From the NCBI GenBank assembly GCA_002733415.1, contig NVVR01000010.1:21311-85310 (forward strand): a stretch of DNA of 64,000 nucleotides. Direction: 5' to 3'. Made by a program: the position numbers and the translations under genes. Source of the DNA: Kordia sp. (GTDB lineage: Bacteria; Bacteroidota; Bacteroidia; Flavobacteriales; Flavobacteriaceae). This document shows, piece after piece, positions 27,429 to 35,743 of this stretch (positions are counted from its first letter, which is position 1; each line of letters opens with the position of its first letter). The notes under the pieces are model-generated. The model was not told where the DNA came from. It did no database searches and saw only the letters and a program-made list of their open reading frames with translations.

Positions 27429-28053
27429 TTAGGTAATAATAACCAAACTAGCTTTTTCTTTAGCCATTCCTATTTCCACTTCACTACCTGAATTGAAGTT
27501 AATAAAATCAGCTTCTATACTATCGTTAAATAACGCCTTTTGAAGCAATATGTGATTAAATTTTAAGCGTTTTCCTTTTAGTAATAACTCCATTGCCTAA
27601 CCCTACTTGTGATTGTTTACTCAAAAAAGGCTCTCATACTACAAACACCAATTTATCATCATCCCAATTAAGTATAGTTCCACAATCAACGTTCTTTTTA
27701 TTTTTAATGCGATTAATATTGTTAGTCATATTAAAAATAGAACTTAACCAACCTGTAGATCCTGCTCCAGTAGAAACTATAATACCACTTGATGATTGCT
27801 TTTCTTGCTGTCCGGTAAATACTATGGTATACCTTGATGACATGTGTGTTGCTACACCTATACAAAAATCATTAAAAGCATATAGTGTTTGTCCATCATT
27901 CAATTGCGCTTTCGCCATAGTAACCTCCATTGTATCATAATTATGGTTGATAACGTTTTTAATCAGTCTACTTAAGTCATTAGGTGAATGTTTTAACAAT
28001 GTACCATCATAACGTTTAATATCCGGGTTTACACCAATAATAGGTAAGCCCTT
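27429..28053 (-). pseudogene. NAD-kinase-like protein, degraded
   Basis: The minus strand reads KGLPIIGVNPDIKRYDGT, then MAKAQLNDGQTLYAFNDFCI and SSGIIVSTGAGSTGWLSSIF, the glycine-rich diphosphate-binding stretch of NAD/diacylglycerol kinase-like folds. An in-frame TGA follows DDDKLVFVV (about 27634), and a frame change near 27565 is needed to reach the C-terminal stretch ending ASLVIIT at 27429. The N-terminal part is not recognisable beyond 28053. An inactive relic. Confidence 0.7.
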
Positions 28054-28153
28054 TTAATTGATAATGTGTTCCACTTGCCATAGAGCAAGTGAATGTTCTT
28101 AATGCTCCACTAAATGAGTTATTAATTTCATATGTTTATAGGTTTAAATATTT

Positions 28154-29584
28154 TTATTTTTCAATGAGTATCGATTTTTCTAAATCTGTAAAAGGTATAA
28201 CGGTTTTTACTTTGTGATTTTTTACTGGCCAAGATTGAATTATAGTTTCTACATTAAGATTTAACTCTATAATAGCATTATATAAACCAAGTTGTCTATT
28301 TCCTGCCTTTGTAATTGCCCCTTCATTTGGTATCCAACATAAATCATCTTGAAACAATAATTTATCACTAGGAAAATAGTATATTAAATAGTCTTTTGTA
28401 TGCGCAGATTTGTTCCCAATAAAATATATTTCCATTTTCTTATTTGTCCCTAATACAAGACTATCTGTAATAACTTGAGTTTTTAGCTTCTTTTTTTCTA
28501 ATTGTAAACTATCTGGAGTTAACGTATGTGGTGCTTCTGCTATATATTCAACATAGTTTTTACTAATATCTGTACATAAAATGGTAGCTTCTTTATGAAC
28601 AAATGCTCTTAACCCTCCTAAATAATGCGGATGATGATGCCCAAACACAAAATATTTTATAGGTTTTGAAGGTGCTATTTTTTTTACTTCTGAAATGATT
28701 AACTCGCCATTTTTTGAATTTATTGGAGCTTCAGCAACAAGTATATAATCATCTAATTCAACAACCATAACTCTATCATTTGTGTGTTCTAAATCGATAA
28801 AATGAATATAATCGTTGTATTTAATTGTTTTTATTTTTGTTACTTCTTTCTCTTTAGGTTTTTCTAATAATTTAACTTGGTTGTCAATTGTTGAAGTCAA
28901 AATTTCAACAATATCAATAACTTTTCCATTTATTTTTTCAATTTTTATATGAGCAGGATAGATATAGAATTCACTTTTGATATAAGATGAGTACATAAAT
29001 GATGTTGTAATGTCTCCATACAATTCATCATCACTTAAATAGGTGATTTTATCAACGAGGTTATTAGACTTATTGATGAAAAGTTGTATTGGATATTCAT
29101 CAATATTTAAAGTATATATTACTTGTTTATCAGTAGAGGAAAATTCAATGTTTTTCTTATTATTTTTAAAATGGTACAGTAATGTTATTGGTGTATAACG
29201 TGCTGTATTAATAAGCTTTTCAATATATAATTCTTCTGTAACTGGTAGAAGCTCCTTATCTCCATAATCTAGATACAACAGCATATTATTTGTAATGTCA
29301 GTTTTAGACACATAAACGCTTCCTCGACTGTTTATTAACGAATCTTGTTTTTGAAAAGTGTTTTTATCTACCCAAAAACTCCCCTTGCCATTATAGGTAT
29401 TAGTTGCCCAAGGTTCGGCTAAATGTCCCAGGTTATTTAATTGCTCTTTAAAATTAAATCTTACGAGACTTTTATCATCACTTTCTCCATACAATAGTAT
29501 ACTGTTTTCTAAATAATTAGTTTTAGAGCAAGACTGTAATACAATGGTTAACAGTATTAATAACTGTGTTGTTTTACTTTTCAT
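28154..29584 (-). CDS. Metallo-beta-lactamase-fold lipoprotein
   Basis: 476 residues from the ATG at 29584, chosen because MKSKTTQLLILLTIVLQSCS is a lipoprotein signal and this start leaves 7 bases after the preceding gene instead of overlapping it. The C-terminal half carries the MBL zinc motif H-x-H-P-H in FVFGHHHPHYLGGLRAF and a later VLGTNKKMEIYFIGNKSAHT with a likely ligand histidine, resembling SoxH/glyoxalase-II-like hydrolases. The N-terminal half is a separate beta-rich domain. It is the last gene of a minus-strand run of envelope proteins. Substrate unknown. Confidence 0.8.
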   Translation of the reverse strand: MKSKTTQLLILLTIVLQSCSKTNYLENSILLYGESDDKSLVRFNFKEQLNNLGHLAEPWATNTYNGKGSFWVDKNTFQKQDSLINSRGSVYVSKTDITNNMLLYLDYGDKELLPVTEELYIEKLINTARYTPITLLYHFKNNKKNIEFSSTDKQVIYTLNIDEYPIQLFINKSNNLVDKITYLSDDELYGDITTSFMYSSYIKSEFYIYPAHIKIEKINGKVIDIVEILTSTIDNQVKLLEKPKEKEVTKIKTIKYNDYIHFIDLEHTNDRVMVVELDDYILVAEAPINSKNGELIISEVKKIAPSKPIKYFVFGHHHPHYLGGLRAFVHKEATILCTDISKNYVEYIAEAPHTLTPDSLQLEKKKLKTQVITDSLVLGTNKKMEIYFIGNKSAHTKDYLIYYFPSDKLLFQDDLCWIPNEGAITKAGNRQLGLYNAIIELNLNVETIIQSWPVKNHKVKTVIPFTDLEKSILIEK

Positions 29585-29591
29585 ATTCTTT

Positions 29592-30851
29592 TTATTCATA
29601 CGTTTTACCATTAAATTTTAATACTGCTGTTTCTGCGGTAATTTTATCTTTAGAATCGCAATCGCCATTCTCGTTTATATAAGCTTTGCTTTCAGTAATC
29701 TTGCTTTTTACTAAAATATTAAAATACCCATTTGTCTTTTCTTTAGACATAATGAGTATGCTTTTAATATCTGTAAATTCTCCAGCACAATTGGTGTCCC
29801 ATTCTCCTCTAGAGTTTATTACATCATAGTTTTTTAAAATATTTTTTAAAGCACTTCCAGATTTTACAAACAAAGAAATGGTTTCATTGCTGTATGGATT
29901 TGCATGAGAACTCCCATAAAAAAATACGCTAACGCCAAAAGCTCTTCTGTTTTCTGCAACAATGTAATGTGCTGTATCTATTCTTATTCTTTCTAGTTTT
30001 ACTGCATCAGAAGCCCAATTATTATTTTTATAACTTTCAAAATAACGATGTTTAATATCACCTGTGGTACTGTCTACAATTAGTATATGGCTATTTAGTT
30101 CAAAATAGTGTTCGCCTTCATCAACTATTTCTGGAATAACGATAATACTCTCTTTTGAATCTCCAAATATTACATAAGTAAGTAAGTCTGTTTTAATTTT
30201 TTGTTTAGTTAACCCTAGTTGTTTGATGACATTATTAATCATTATTTCTTCTTCTGAAATGAATGTTAATTCCCCATTGGCTTTAACTTCATAAATATCT
30301 GTTAATTGGTGCTTTTCGTCTGTCCATTCTGTATAATTTATAGTAATTTTATTTTTTTCAATTTTAGTTTCTATTTTAAACAATCCCTCAGCTATTTCAT
30401 CATAAGAGATGACTTTAGAATCAATTATATTTCCATTCAAATCGTAATTGATGAGTACAGATTCCATTTCGTGTTCTCCCTTTAATATGGTTAAAACTAT
30501 AGAATGAAACTCTTTTGAAAATTCAATTTTGTAAGAAGCAGTTGCTTTATAATTGTACCCTTCTTTATAAAAATTAGGATACACTTTTTCTAATTTAAGT
30601 GCCTCAATCTCCTGCTTGTTATAGATATCTATTTCCTTGAAATTGTCAAAGTTTGTAGAATCAATTAATGGTGTTTCTTTAGTTTTAATTTCACTAATGA
30701 TTTTATCAAAACTTACATCGTCAACCTTTTTAGGCGAATCAATTACAAAATCAACCACATCTTTCGCCTTAACAATAGTCTCTTTCTTTTCTTTTGTGTT
30801 TTGTGAACAAGAGATAAGCACAAACAGGAATAAAATATGTTGAATCTTCAT
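29592..30851 (-). CDS. Lipoprotein of unknown function
   Basis: 419 residues with a lipobox at Cys15 (LFLFVLISCSQN). No known domain was recognised. A segment near residue 45 (VSFDKIISEIKTKETPLIDS followed by TNFDNF) resembles one in the protein encoded at 30913-32265 (SFNKIINEIKADESAV and EFENF), suggesting local paralogy. The C-terminal half is beta-rich (VVIPEIVDEGEHYFELNSH, SVFFYGSSHANPY). It is flanked at short distances by genes on the same strand and is probably co-transcribed with them. Confidence 0.78.
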   Translation of the reverse strand: MKIQHILFLFVLISCSQNTKEKKETIVKAKDVVDFVIDSPKKVDDVSFDKIISEIKTKETPLIDSTNFDNFKEIDIYNKQEIEALKLEKVYPNFYKEGYNYKATASYKIEFSKEFHSIVLTILKGEHEMESVLINYDLNGNIIDSKVISYDEIAEGLFKIETKIEKNKITINYTEWTDEKHQLTDIYEVKANGELTFISEEEIMINNVIKQLGLTKQKIKTDLLTYVIFGDSKESIIVIPEIVDEGEHYFELNSHILIVDSTTGDIKHRYFESYKNNNWASDAVKLERIRIDTAHYIVAENRRAFGVSVFFYGSSHANPYSNETISLFVKSGSALKNILKNYDVINSRGEWDTNCAGEFTDIKSILIMSKEKTNGYFNILVKSKITESKAYINENGDCDSKDKITAETAVLKFNGKTYE

Positions 30852-30912
30852 TTTTTTATGGTATTATTTATAAAGCCAAATCTTTGGGTTTGGTACGTCA
30901 TCTTTATCATTT

Positions 30913-32265
30913 TTATATTTTGTTAGCTGCTGCCTTTATTTTTCCTGCTATATCTATTTTAAACCATTTCTTCTCTAAAATTAATATACTTCCCTCAATT
31001 TCTTCTTCTTTTAGAACTGATATCATGAAGTCCTTACTAATTTTGAATTTAGTTGTAATACCACCACTTTCAGTTTCTTTATGAGTGTACAACATAATGT
31101 TATCGATTATATTTAGAGTGTCATTTAAAGTTAAGAGGTACAACTCAGATTGTCCTGATTCCATAAATCCTGATACAAGCAATAATCTTGTTTTTCCTAA
31201 TGACGGAAGTTTGGCAAACTGAAAATCTGTTAAGTGATCAAATTCTGTAATGTCCAGCGTTTCTTCAATTGTGCTGAAATCTTTTAATTCAATAGCAAAA
31301 TCATAAGAGAATTTAATTGGTAAAGAAATCGTTTCGTACTCTTCAATAGCTTGTAATATTGGTGTCAGACTATTCTTAGAAAGATTTAGATGTTCTCGTC
31401 CTTTAATAGTTGACTTCTCATTTACTAAATCACTTTCTCTATATTTTTTAAAAACAAAAAAGAATCCATCTTGAGCAGTGATTATATGCCTATCATTGAA
31501 TACAACAATATTATCGAATGGGAAATCTTCATTTGTTGAAAATAAATATGATGAATTATTTTTTTCTCCCAATTCATCTTCAATACACTGTTTAGCACCC
31601 TTATAAAAGAAAGAATTCCAATCTAGTAAGCTTTTAATTTTCGTAAAATCAAGGTTTATTTCTTTATTTAAATAAACTATCTCTGCTTCTTCTGAAGTAA
31701 ATGCTGCATTAGAATTATCACAAAACTGAAAACTTCTAAAGAAAATAAAGTTCTCAAACTCATCATTATCTTGGACTACAGCTGACTCATCCGCTTTAAT
31801 TTCATTAATAATTTTGTTAAAACTTAAATACTTATCGTTTTTCCAATAAACATCAACAATATCAAATGTTCTATCCTTTTTATTCAGTTTGTATTTTATG
31901 GTGTTTCCTTTGAAACAATTCTCTGACTCCTCTTTATTTAATGCTCCAGATATTTCAACTATATCCTTATCGCTAAAGTTGTAGTTGTAGGATACCAGAT
32001 TATTTTCTAATAATTCAATACAATCTGTTGTGTTATTTATAAGTAACTTATATTCAAATCCACCAAACCAGTTTATCATTTTTAATGGAGTTATTTTATT
32101 GTTTATGAAATTAAATGTTTGAATATTGTTTCTATCTCCAACAATGTTATTCGTTACTATAAAACTGTGGTTTTCGTTAAATTCATAGATAGATAATGTC
32201 CAAAATCCATCCACAACTTGAATTCCTAATGTATTTGGTTTTAGATACTTTATGTTATTATACAT
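30913..32265 (-). CDS. 3' part of a split lipoprotein gene
   Basis: 450 residues from ATG at 32265 (MYNNIKYLKPNTLGIQVVDG), with no signal peptide although its neighbours are lipoproteins. It is in the same frame as the small lipoprotein ORF just upstream; one TAA at 32296-32298 separates them, and the bases between read KNNYLIDSTK without a stop. I infer one lipoprotein of about 556 residues interrupted by a nonsense codon (AAA to TAA would suffice). No known domain; it shares a FNKIINEIK-type motif with the 29592-30851 protein. It may be a pseudogene or expressed as a truncated cytoplasmic product. Confidence 0.65.
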   Translation of the reverse strand: MYNNIKYLKPNTLGIQVVDGFWTLSIYEFNENHSFIVTNNIVGDRNNIQTFNFINNKITPLKMINWFGGFEYKLLINNTTDCIELLENNLVSYNYNFSDKDIVEISGALNKEESENCFKGNTIKYKLNKKDRTFDIVDVYWKNDKYLSFNKIINEIKADESAVVQDNDEFENFIFFRSFQFCDNSNAAFTSEEAEIVYLNKEINLDFTKIKSLLDWNSFFYKGAKQCIEDELGEKNNSSYLFSTNEDFPFDNIVVFNDRHIITAQDGFFFVFKKYRESDLVNEKSTIKGREHLNLSKNSLTPILQAIEEYETISLPIKFSYDFAIELKDFSTIEETLDITEFDHLTDFQFAKLPSLGKTRLLLVSGFMESGQSELYLLTLNDTLNIIDNIMLYTHKETESGGITTKFKISKDFMISVLKEEEIEGSILILEKKWFKIDIAGKIKAAANKI

Positions 32266-32295
32266 TTTAGTTGAATCAATTAAATAATTATTTTT

Positions 32296-32580
32296 TTAGA
32301 TTGATTCAACTGCTTTTATTCTGTCTTTTTTAGGCCACCACCAACTATTCATTGTAGTTTCGGGTAATAGTTTAAGAATATTAAGAAGCGTTTTATTTTT
32401 AAGATAATCAATTGCGATTGTATCTCTAAATGCCGTATCTATTTGTATTTCAGTTATTGAGTTTTTGTCAATAATTTCACTTTCTTTCTGCTTATTTACT
32501 ACCGAATTTATTTTTTCTTTATGGTTACAAGAGTATAGTCCAATTGCGAAAATAAGTAATATGGTACATCTGTAATTCAT
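32296..32580 (-). CDS. 5' part of a split lipoprotein gene
   Basis: 94 residues from the ATG at 32580, preferred over an upstream start because MNYRCTILLIFAIGLYSCNH is a lipoprotein signal (Cys18). The sequence ends KLLPETTMNSWWWPKKDRIK then AVESI and TAA, and reading through that stop joins in frame with the downstream 450-codon frame. Probably the N-terminal piece of a broken lipoprotein rather than a complete small protein. Confidence 0.65.
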   Translation of the reverse strand: MNYRCTILLIFAIGLYSCNHKEKINSVVNKQKESEIIDKNSITEIQIDTAFRDTIAIDYLKNKTLLNILKLLPETTMNSWWWPKKDRIKAVESI

Positions 32581-32635
32581 TTTTTTAGCTATAAATGTCA
32601 ATTTTTGGTTTGACAGAAAACCTTATTTGTTTTTA

Positions 32636-33478
32636 TTACCGTTTACCATCTGGATTGTTTTCAAAGGTTTTGGGGTTTGGCTTCAATTTATTATCAATCC
32701 ATTTCAACTTTAGTTTTATTTTTGATGATTTTCCCCAATCAGATTCGCTTTCTTCTGTTTTACTATCCGAAAATTCTCCTTCTTCTTTTATGTAAATGAT
32801 TTTGCCTTTAACACCCAAAGAGTCATTAGGAAAATATAACTGCTCCGATTCCCAAATTCCAATATCGTTTCCTGATGTTAACTCAATTACTTTATGTAGT
32901 TTTTTAGTGTCGAAAAAAAGGTAATAACCACCAGAATTTGCACCACCCGATTCAGGAATATAATTGATGTAAATAATATTGCTAATTTCTTGTAGTCCTT
33001 TATTATCAAATAATTTTAAACAAAATCCATTATTATCTCCTAAATGAACAGATTTGTTTTCAAAATATGCTGTTTTGGTATCCAAAAGCACTCTTGTTAC
33101 AATGTATAATCTATCATCAATTTTTTCAAGATTAATAAAGCAACTTAAATTGTTTTTTTTAACTCTAGTCAAGGAAATTAAACCGCCAATGATATAGCCT
33201 ACTTCGTTTTTATATTTTATTTTATACCAAGGAGATTCAATGCCTTTAAAGGTTGTTTTTACGTTACTTTTTTCAAGAACCTCTAAACAGTTTCCAATTT
33301 TTAGTACAGCTACTATTTCCGCTTCAGAAGAGGGTGCTATTCTAAGTCTTACATTGTCTCCAAACAAGTACGCTATATCTCCATTTTCAAATTTTTTATC
33401 TATACCAAGGTATTCACAGTCTTGAGCATTATTATAATTTGAATATAATAGGAATAATATTAAAAGTATTTTGTTCAT
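32636..33478 (-). CDS. Secreted SH3-domain protein
   Basis: 280 residues. A signal peptide (LLILFLLYSNYNNAQ) is followed by a bacterial SH3 domain (about 30-105: NGDIAYLFGDNVRLRIAPSS, then EIVAVLKIGNCLEVLE and SPWYKIKYKNEVGYIIGGLI), a module that usually binds cell-wall or protein ligands. The remainder (about 110-280) is beta-rich and unassigned. The stop of the upstream NADase-type-domain lipoprotein is 4 bases from this start, so the two are in one operon. The role is probably envelope binding; no catalytic domain is visible. Confidence 0.82.
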   Translation of the reverse strand: MNKILLILFLLYSNYNNAQDCEYLGIDKKFENGDIAYLFGDNVRLRIAPSSEAEIVAVLKIGNCLEVLEKSNVKTTFKGIESPWYKIKYKNEVGYIIGGLISLTRVKKNNLSCFINLEKIDDRLYIVTRVLLDTKTAYFENKSVHLGDNNGFCLKLFDNKGLQEISNIIYINYIPESGGANSGGYYLFFDTKKLHKVIELTSGNDIGIWESEQLYFPNDSLGVKGKIIYIKEEGEFSDSKTEESESDWGKSSKIKLKLKWIDNKLKPNPKTFENNPDGKR

Positions 33479-33482
33479 TTGT

Positions 33483-34310
33483 TTACTGTTTATTTATTAA
33501 CTCCATAAGATTGTATTTTCTGTTTAAAATAGGAAGAGCAGTTTCTCCTAAGTTTGTTTGCACTTCTGAAATGCATATATCATCGTATTTAGTACCTTTA
33601 TAATAAGTTTTAGGTTCTAAAGTGATGCTATCATTTGTTTTAAAAATAGCATTTACTTTAAACTCTTGGACTAATGGTGTATCATTTAAAATTACGGATT
33701 GTACGTATTGATTATTAATATATATATTCAACCCTTTAACTCTACCATTTTCATAAAAAAGTTCTTTCGATTTAACATAGCCATTTATTAAACTCAGTTT
33801 TATAGGGTTCATAACAACCTCATTTGCTTTTAGTAAGTTTTTGTTTGAGTATTTACCGCTCAAAAATGATTCCTCTAAATCCAGTTGTACATTTATTTTT
33901 ACTTTTGCATTAGATTTAAAAACAAATGCAGTAGAATAATCGGTGTCCGATATATTTGTTATTGGGTATTTTTCATTATTAAAGTTGGAACTGATTTTAA
34001 AAAATAAATTTTCATTAAAAGTTAAGTCTGTATTTGAACAACATCTTCCAAATAGTTTATCAGACCAAGCACTGTGTATTTCTATTCTTTCTTGCCTGTA
34101 GTAGTCAAAAATGCTTGGTAAGTCTTTGTCTGTATATCGTTTTATTTCTTTGATGCTTACAGAGTCAATTTTAGCAAAGTAAACTATTTGTTCGTTATTA
34201 GGCTGAACGGAATCAGTAAGTGGCAAAGGTTTTTCTACATCTTGTTTTTTATTTGAGTTACAACATATAAACGCCAACGAGAAGATTGCTATGTAAATTA
34301 GTTTATTCAT
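33483..34310 (-). CDS. Lipoprotein with NADase-type glycan-binding-like domain
   Basis: 275 residues, lipobox around Cys16-17 (FSLAFICCNS). The C-terminal half has the pattern SLINGYVKSKELFYENGRVK, then GLNIYINNQYVQSV and YYKGTKYDDICISEV, which I recognise as the discoidin-like, NADase-type glycan-binding domain common in Bacteroidota and spirochaete surface proteins. The characteristic N-terminal Asp/Trp motif of that domain is not obvious here, so it may be divergent. Tightly linked to the SH3 protein gene downstream. Probably an outer-surface or periplasmic binding protein. Confidence 0.75.
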   Translation of the reverse strand: MNKLIYIAIFSLAFICCNSNKKQDVEKPLPLTDSVQPNNEQIVYFAKIDSVSIKEIKRYTDKDLPSIFDYYRQERIEIHSAWSDKLFGRCCSNTDLTFNENLFFKISSNFNNEKYPITNISDTDYSTAFVFKSNAKVKINVQLDLEESFLSGKYSNKNLLKANEVVMNPIKLSLINGYVKSKELFYENGRVKGLNIYINNQYVQSVILNDTPLVQEFKVNAIFKTNDSITLEPKTYYKGTKYDDICISEVQTNLGETALPILNRKYNLMELINKQ

Positions 34311-34362
34311 TTTTTAAAAAAGTGTAAATATTGCGGCTATACTCATTTTAATACATAGTTTT

Positions 34363-34842
34363 TTAATTTTCCAAAACAAAATAGTCGAGAACTTTCCATT
34401 CTTCATTTTCTTTTACGAATTTCCCACTACAACCTATACCTTCTACTTTATAAGAGAGTTCAAAATCAGTTGTGTCTTTTATAATATTTATTTTGTCAAA
34501 TATTAAATAGTCTTTAATACCTTCTTTTTCTAGCTCTGACACTAATAGTATTCTAATTTTTTGTCCAAACTTATTTAGATTAAAACTTTTTCTAATCAAT
34601 CCCGATTCCAATATTTTTATAGGTAACCTTTCTTTCAATTCAGGATGATAAACCCATTGAAGGTCTGGTAAATCAAGTATACTTTGAATAACTAATTCAT
34701 TCTGATTTAATTCCAATTTCATGAACTCTGATTGAGTGATTGTATTTTCAGAATCAGATTTTTTTTCAATTTTTACTTTCTGTGAATTCTTGCAGGAAGT
34801 CAATAAGAAAATCATCAATAAAATTCCAACTATATTTTTCAT
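34363..34842 (-). CDS. Small lipoprotein of unknown function
   Basis: 159 residues with a lipobox at Cys17 (LLMIFLLTSCKNS). The mature part has alternating strands and ends in SYKVEGIGCSGKFVKENEEWKV-type sequence resembling small DUF4348- or NTF2-like lipoproteins, but no family is claimed. It lies first in the probable operon running down to 28154. Confidence 0.75.
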   Translation of the reverse strand: MKNIVGILLMIFLLTSCKNSQKVKIEKKSDSENTITQSEFMKLELNQNELVIQSILDLPDLQWVYHPELKERLPIKILESGLIRKSFNLNKFGQKIRILLVSELEKEGIKDYLIFDKINIIKDTTDFELSYKVEGIGCSGKFVKENEEWKVLDYFVLEN

Positions 34843-34907
34843 TTCGTGAGTTTTATCAATATTTTCTTTTTTTTCCTAAAATTTGGGTTCTACTACAAAT
34901 AGTCTAT

Positions 34908-35255
34908 CTAAATAACATCAACAACTTTTTCTAATATATAATGCGTTACTCCTACAACAATAGCAATGACGAGAAGAAGAATAAAACGAATAACTGTTGA
35001 TTTTTTATTAAGCTTTAATTTTTTTTTTAGGTAAAAAACATCAATAGGAATAAATAACAATGCAATAACACTTCCACCTATTAACCCTACATAAACCAAG
35101 ACTAAGTTAGACATCAAGTTAAGCAGATGCATAAATCCAGTTGATGATGGTTCACCCGCTGGTCCTAAGAGAATTCGCATATAGCCAATACCCAGTAGCA
35201 ATGCTACTACTATCCAAATTAAATATGCTAGAATCTGTTTTAAAACATTCTTCAT
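34908..35255 (-). CDS. Small integral membrane protein
   Basis: 115 residues with three hydrophobic segments: about 8-26 (LAYLIWIVVALLLGIGYM), 45-70 (LMSNLVLVYVGLIGGSVIAL) and 90-108 (IRFILLLVIAIVVGVTHYI). A basic loop (YLKKKLKLNKKS) between the second and third suggests a cytoplasmic side. No family recognised. It is 24 bases downstream of the 128-residue protein gene and probably co-transcribed with it. Confidence 0.7.
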   Translation of the reverse strand: MKNVLKQILAYLIWIVVALLLGIGYMRILLGPAGEPSSTGFMHLLNLMSNLVLVYVGLIGGSVIALLFIPIDVFYLKKKLKLNKKSTVIRFILLLVIAIVVGVTHYILEKVVDVI

Positions 35256-35279
35256 TTTATATACTTTATTACGGTATTA

Positions 35280-35666
35280 TTACACAGAAATTTTATGAAA
35301 CACCTGTTCCATTTCTTCAAAAGCTTTTTTCTGCCCAGGAGCAAGTACAGCTTGCTTAATAATACCTGTTACAATTTGAATTATATCTTTACGTGCTCTA
35401 ACACTCTTTCCAAAATAGGTATCCATTATTTTGTTTGGTATAATGTAAGTCATTTTTAAAGTGTTTTCATTTTGAAAAAACACTTTCATACCATGCATTG
35501 AACTTTTTTTAAGCACAATACATTGCTCCATTTGTCCGTTAGCATCAGTTCTGTGCTCCCAAATATCATAGTCTTTAGAGCATTCAAAAGAAGAGGTGCT
35601 TTTTAAAAAATTATGAAGTGTGTCTAACGAGTTGTATTCGTTTTTAACTGTGATTGTTTTTTCCAT
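35280..35666 (-). CDS. Conserved 128-residue protein of unknown function
   Basis: No signal peptide; a soluble alpha/beta protein beginning MEKTITVKNEYNSLDTLHNF. A truncated, stop-containing second copy of its first 38 or so codons lies at 37288-37401, so the gene was duplicated together with the neighbouring lipoprotein gene. The presence of two copies, one decayed, shows that this was a real gene. Function unknown. Confidence 0.75.
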   Translation of the reverse strand: MEKTITVKNEYNSLDTLHNFLKSTSSFECSKDYDIWEHRTDANGQMEQCIVLKKSSMHGMKVFFQNENTLKMTYIIPNKIMDTYFGKSVRARKDIIQIVTGIIKQAVLAPGQKKAFEEMEQVFHKISV

Positions 35667-35743
35667 TGGTATGTTTTGTTATTTGATTAGTAAACAAACC
35701 ACCTTTAGGGTGTAAAAATGGTTTGCCTCTGTTTAGTTTTAAT

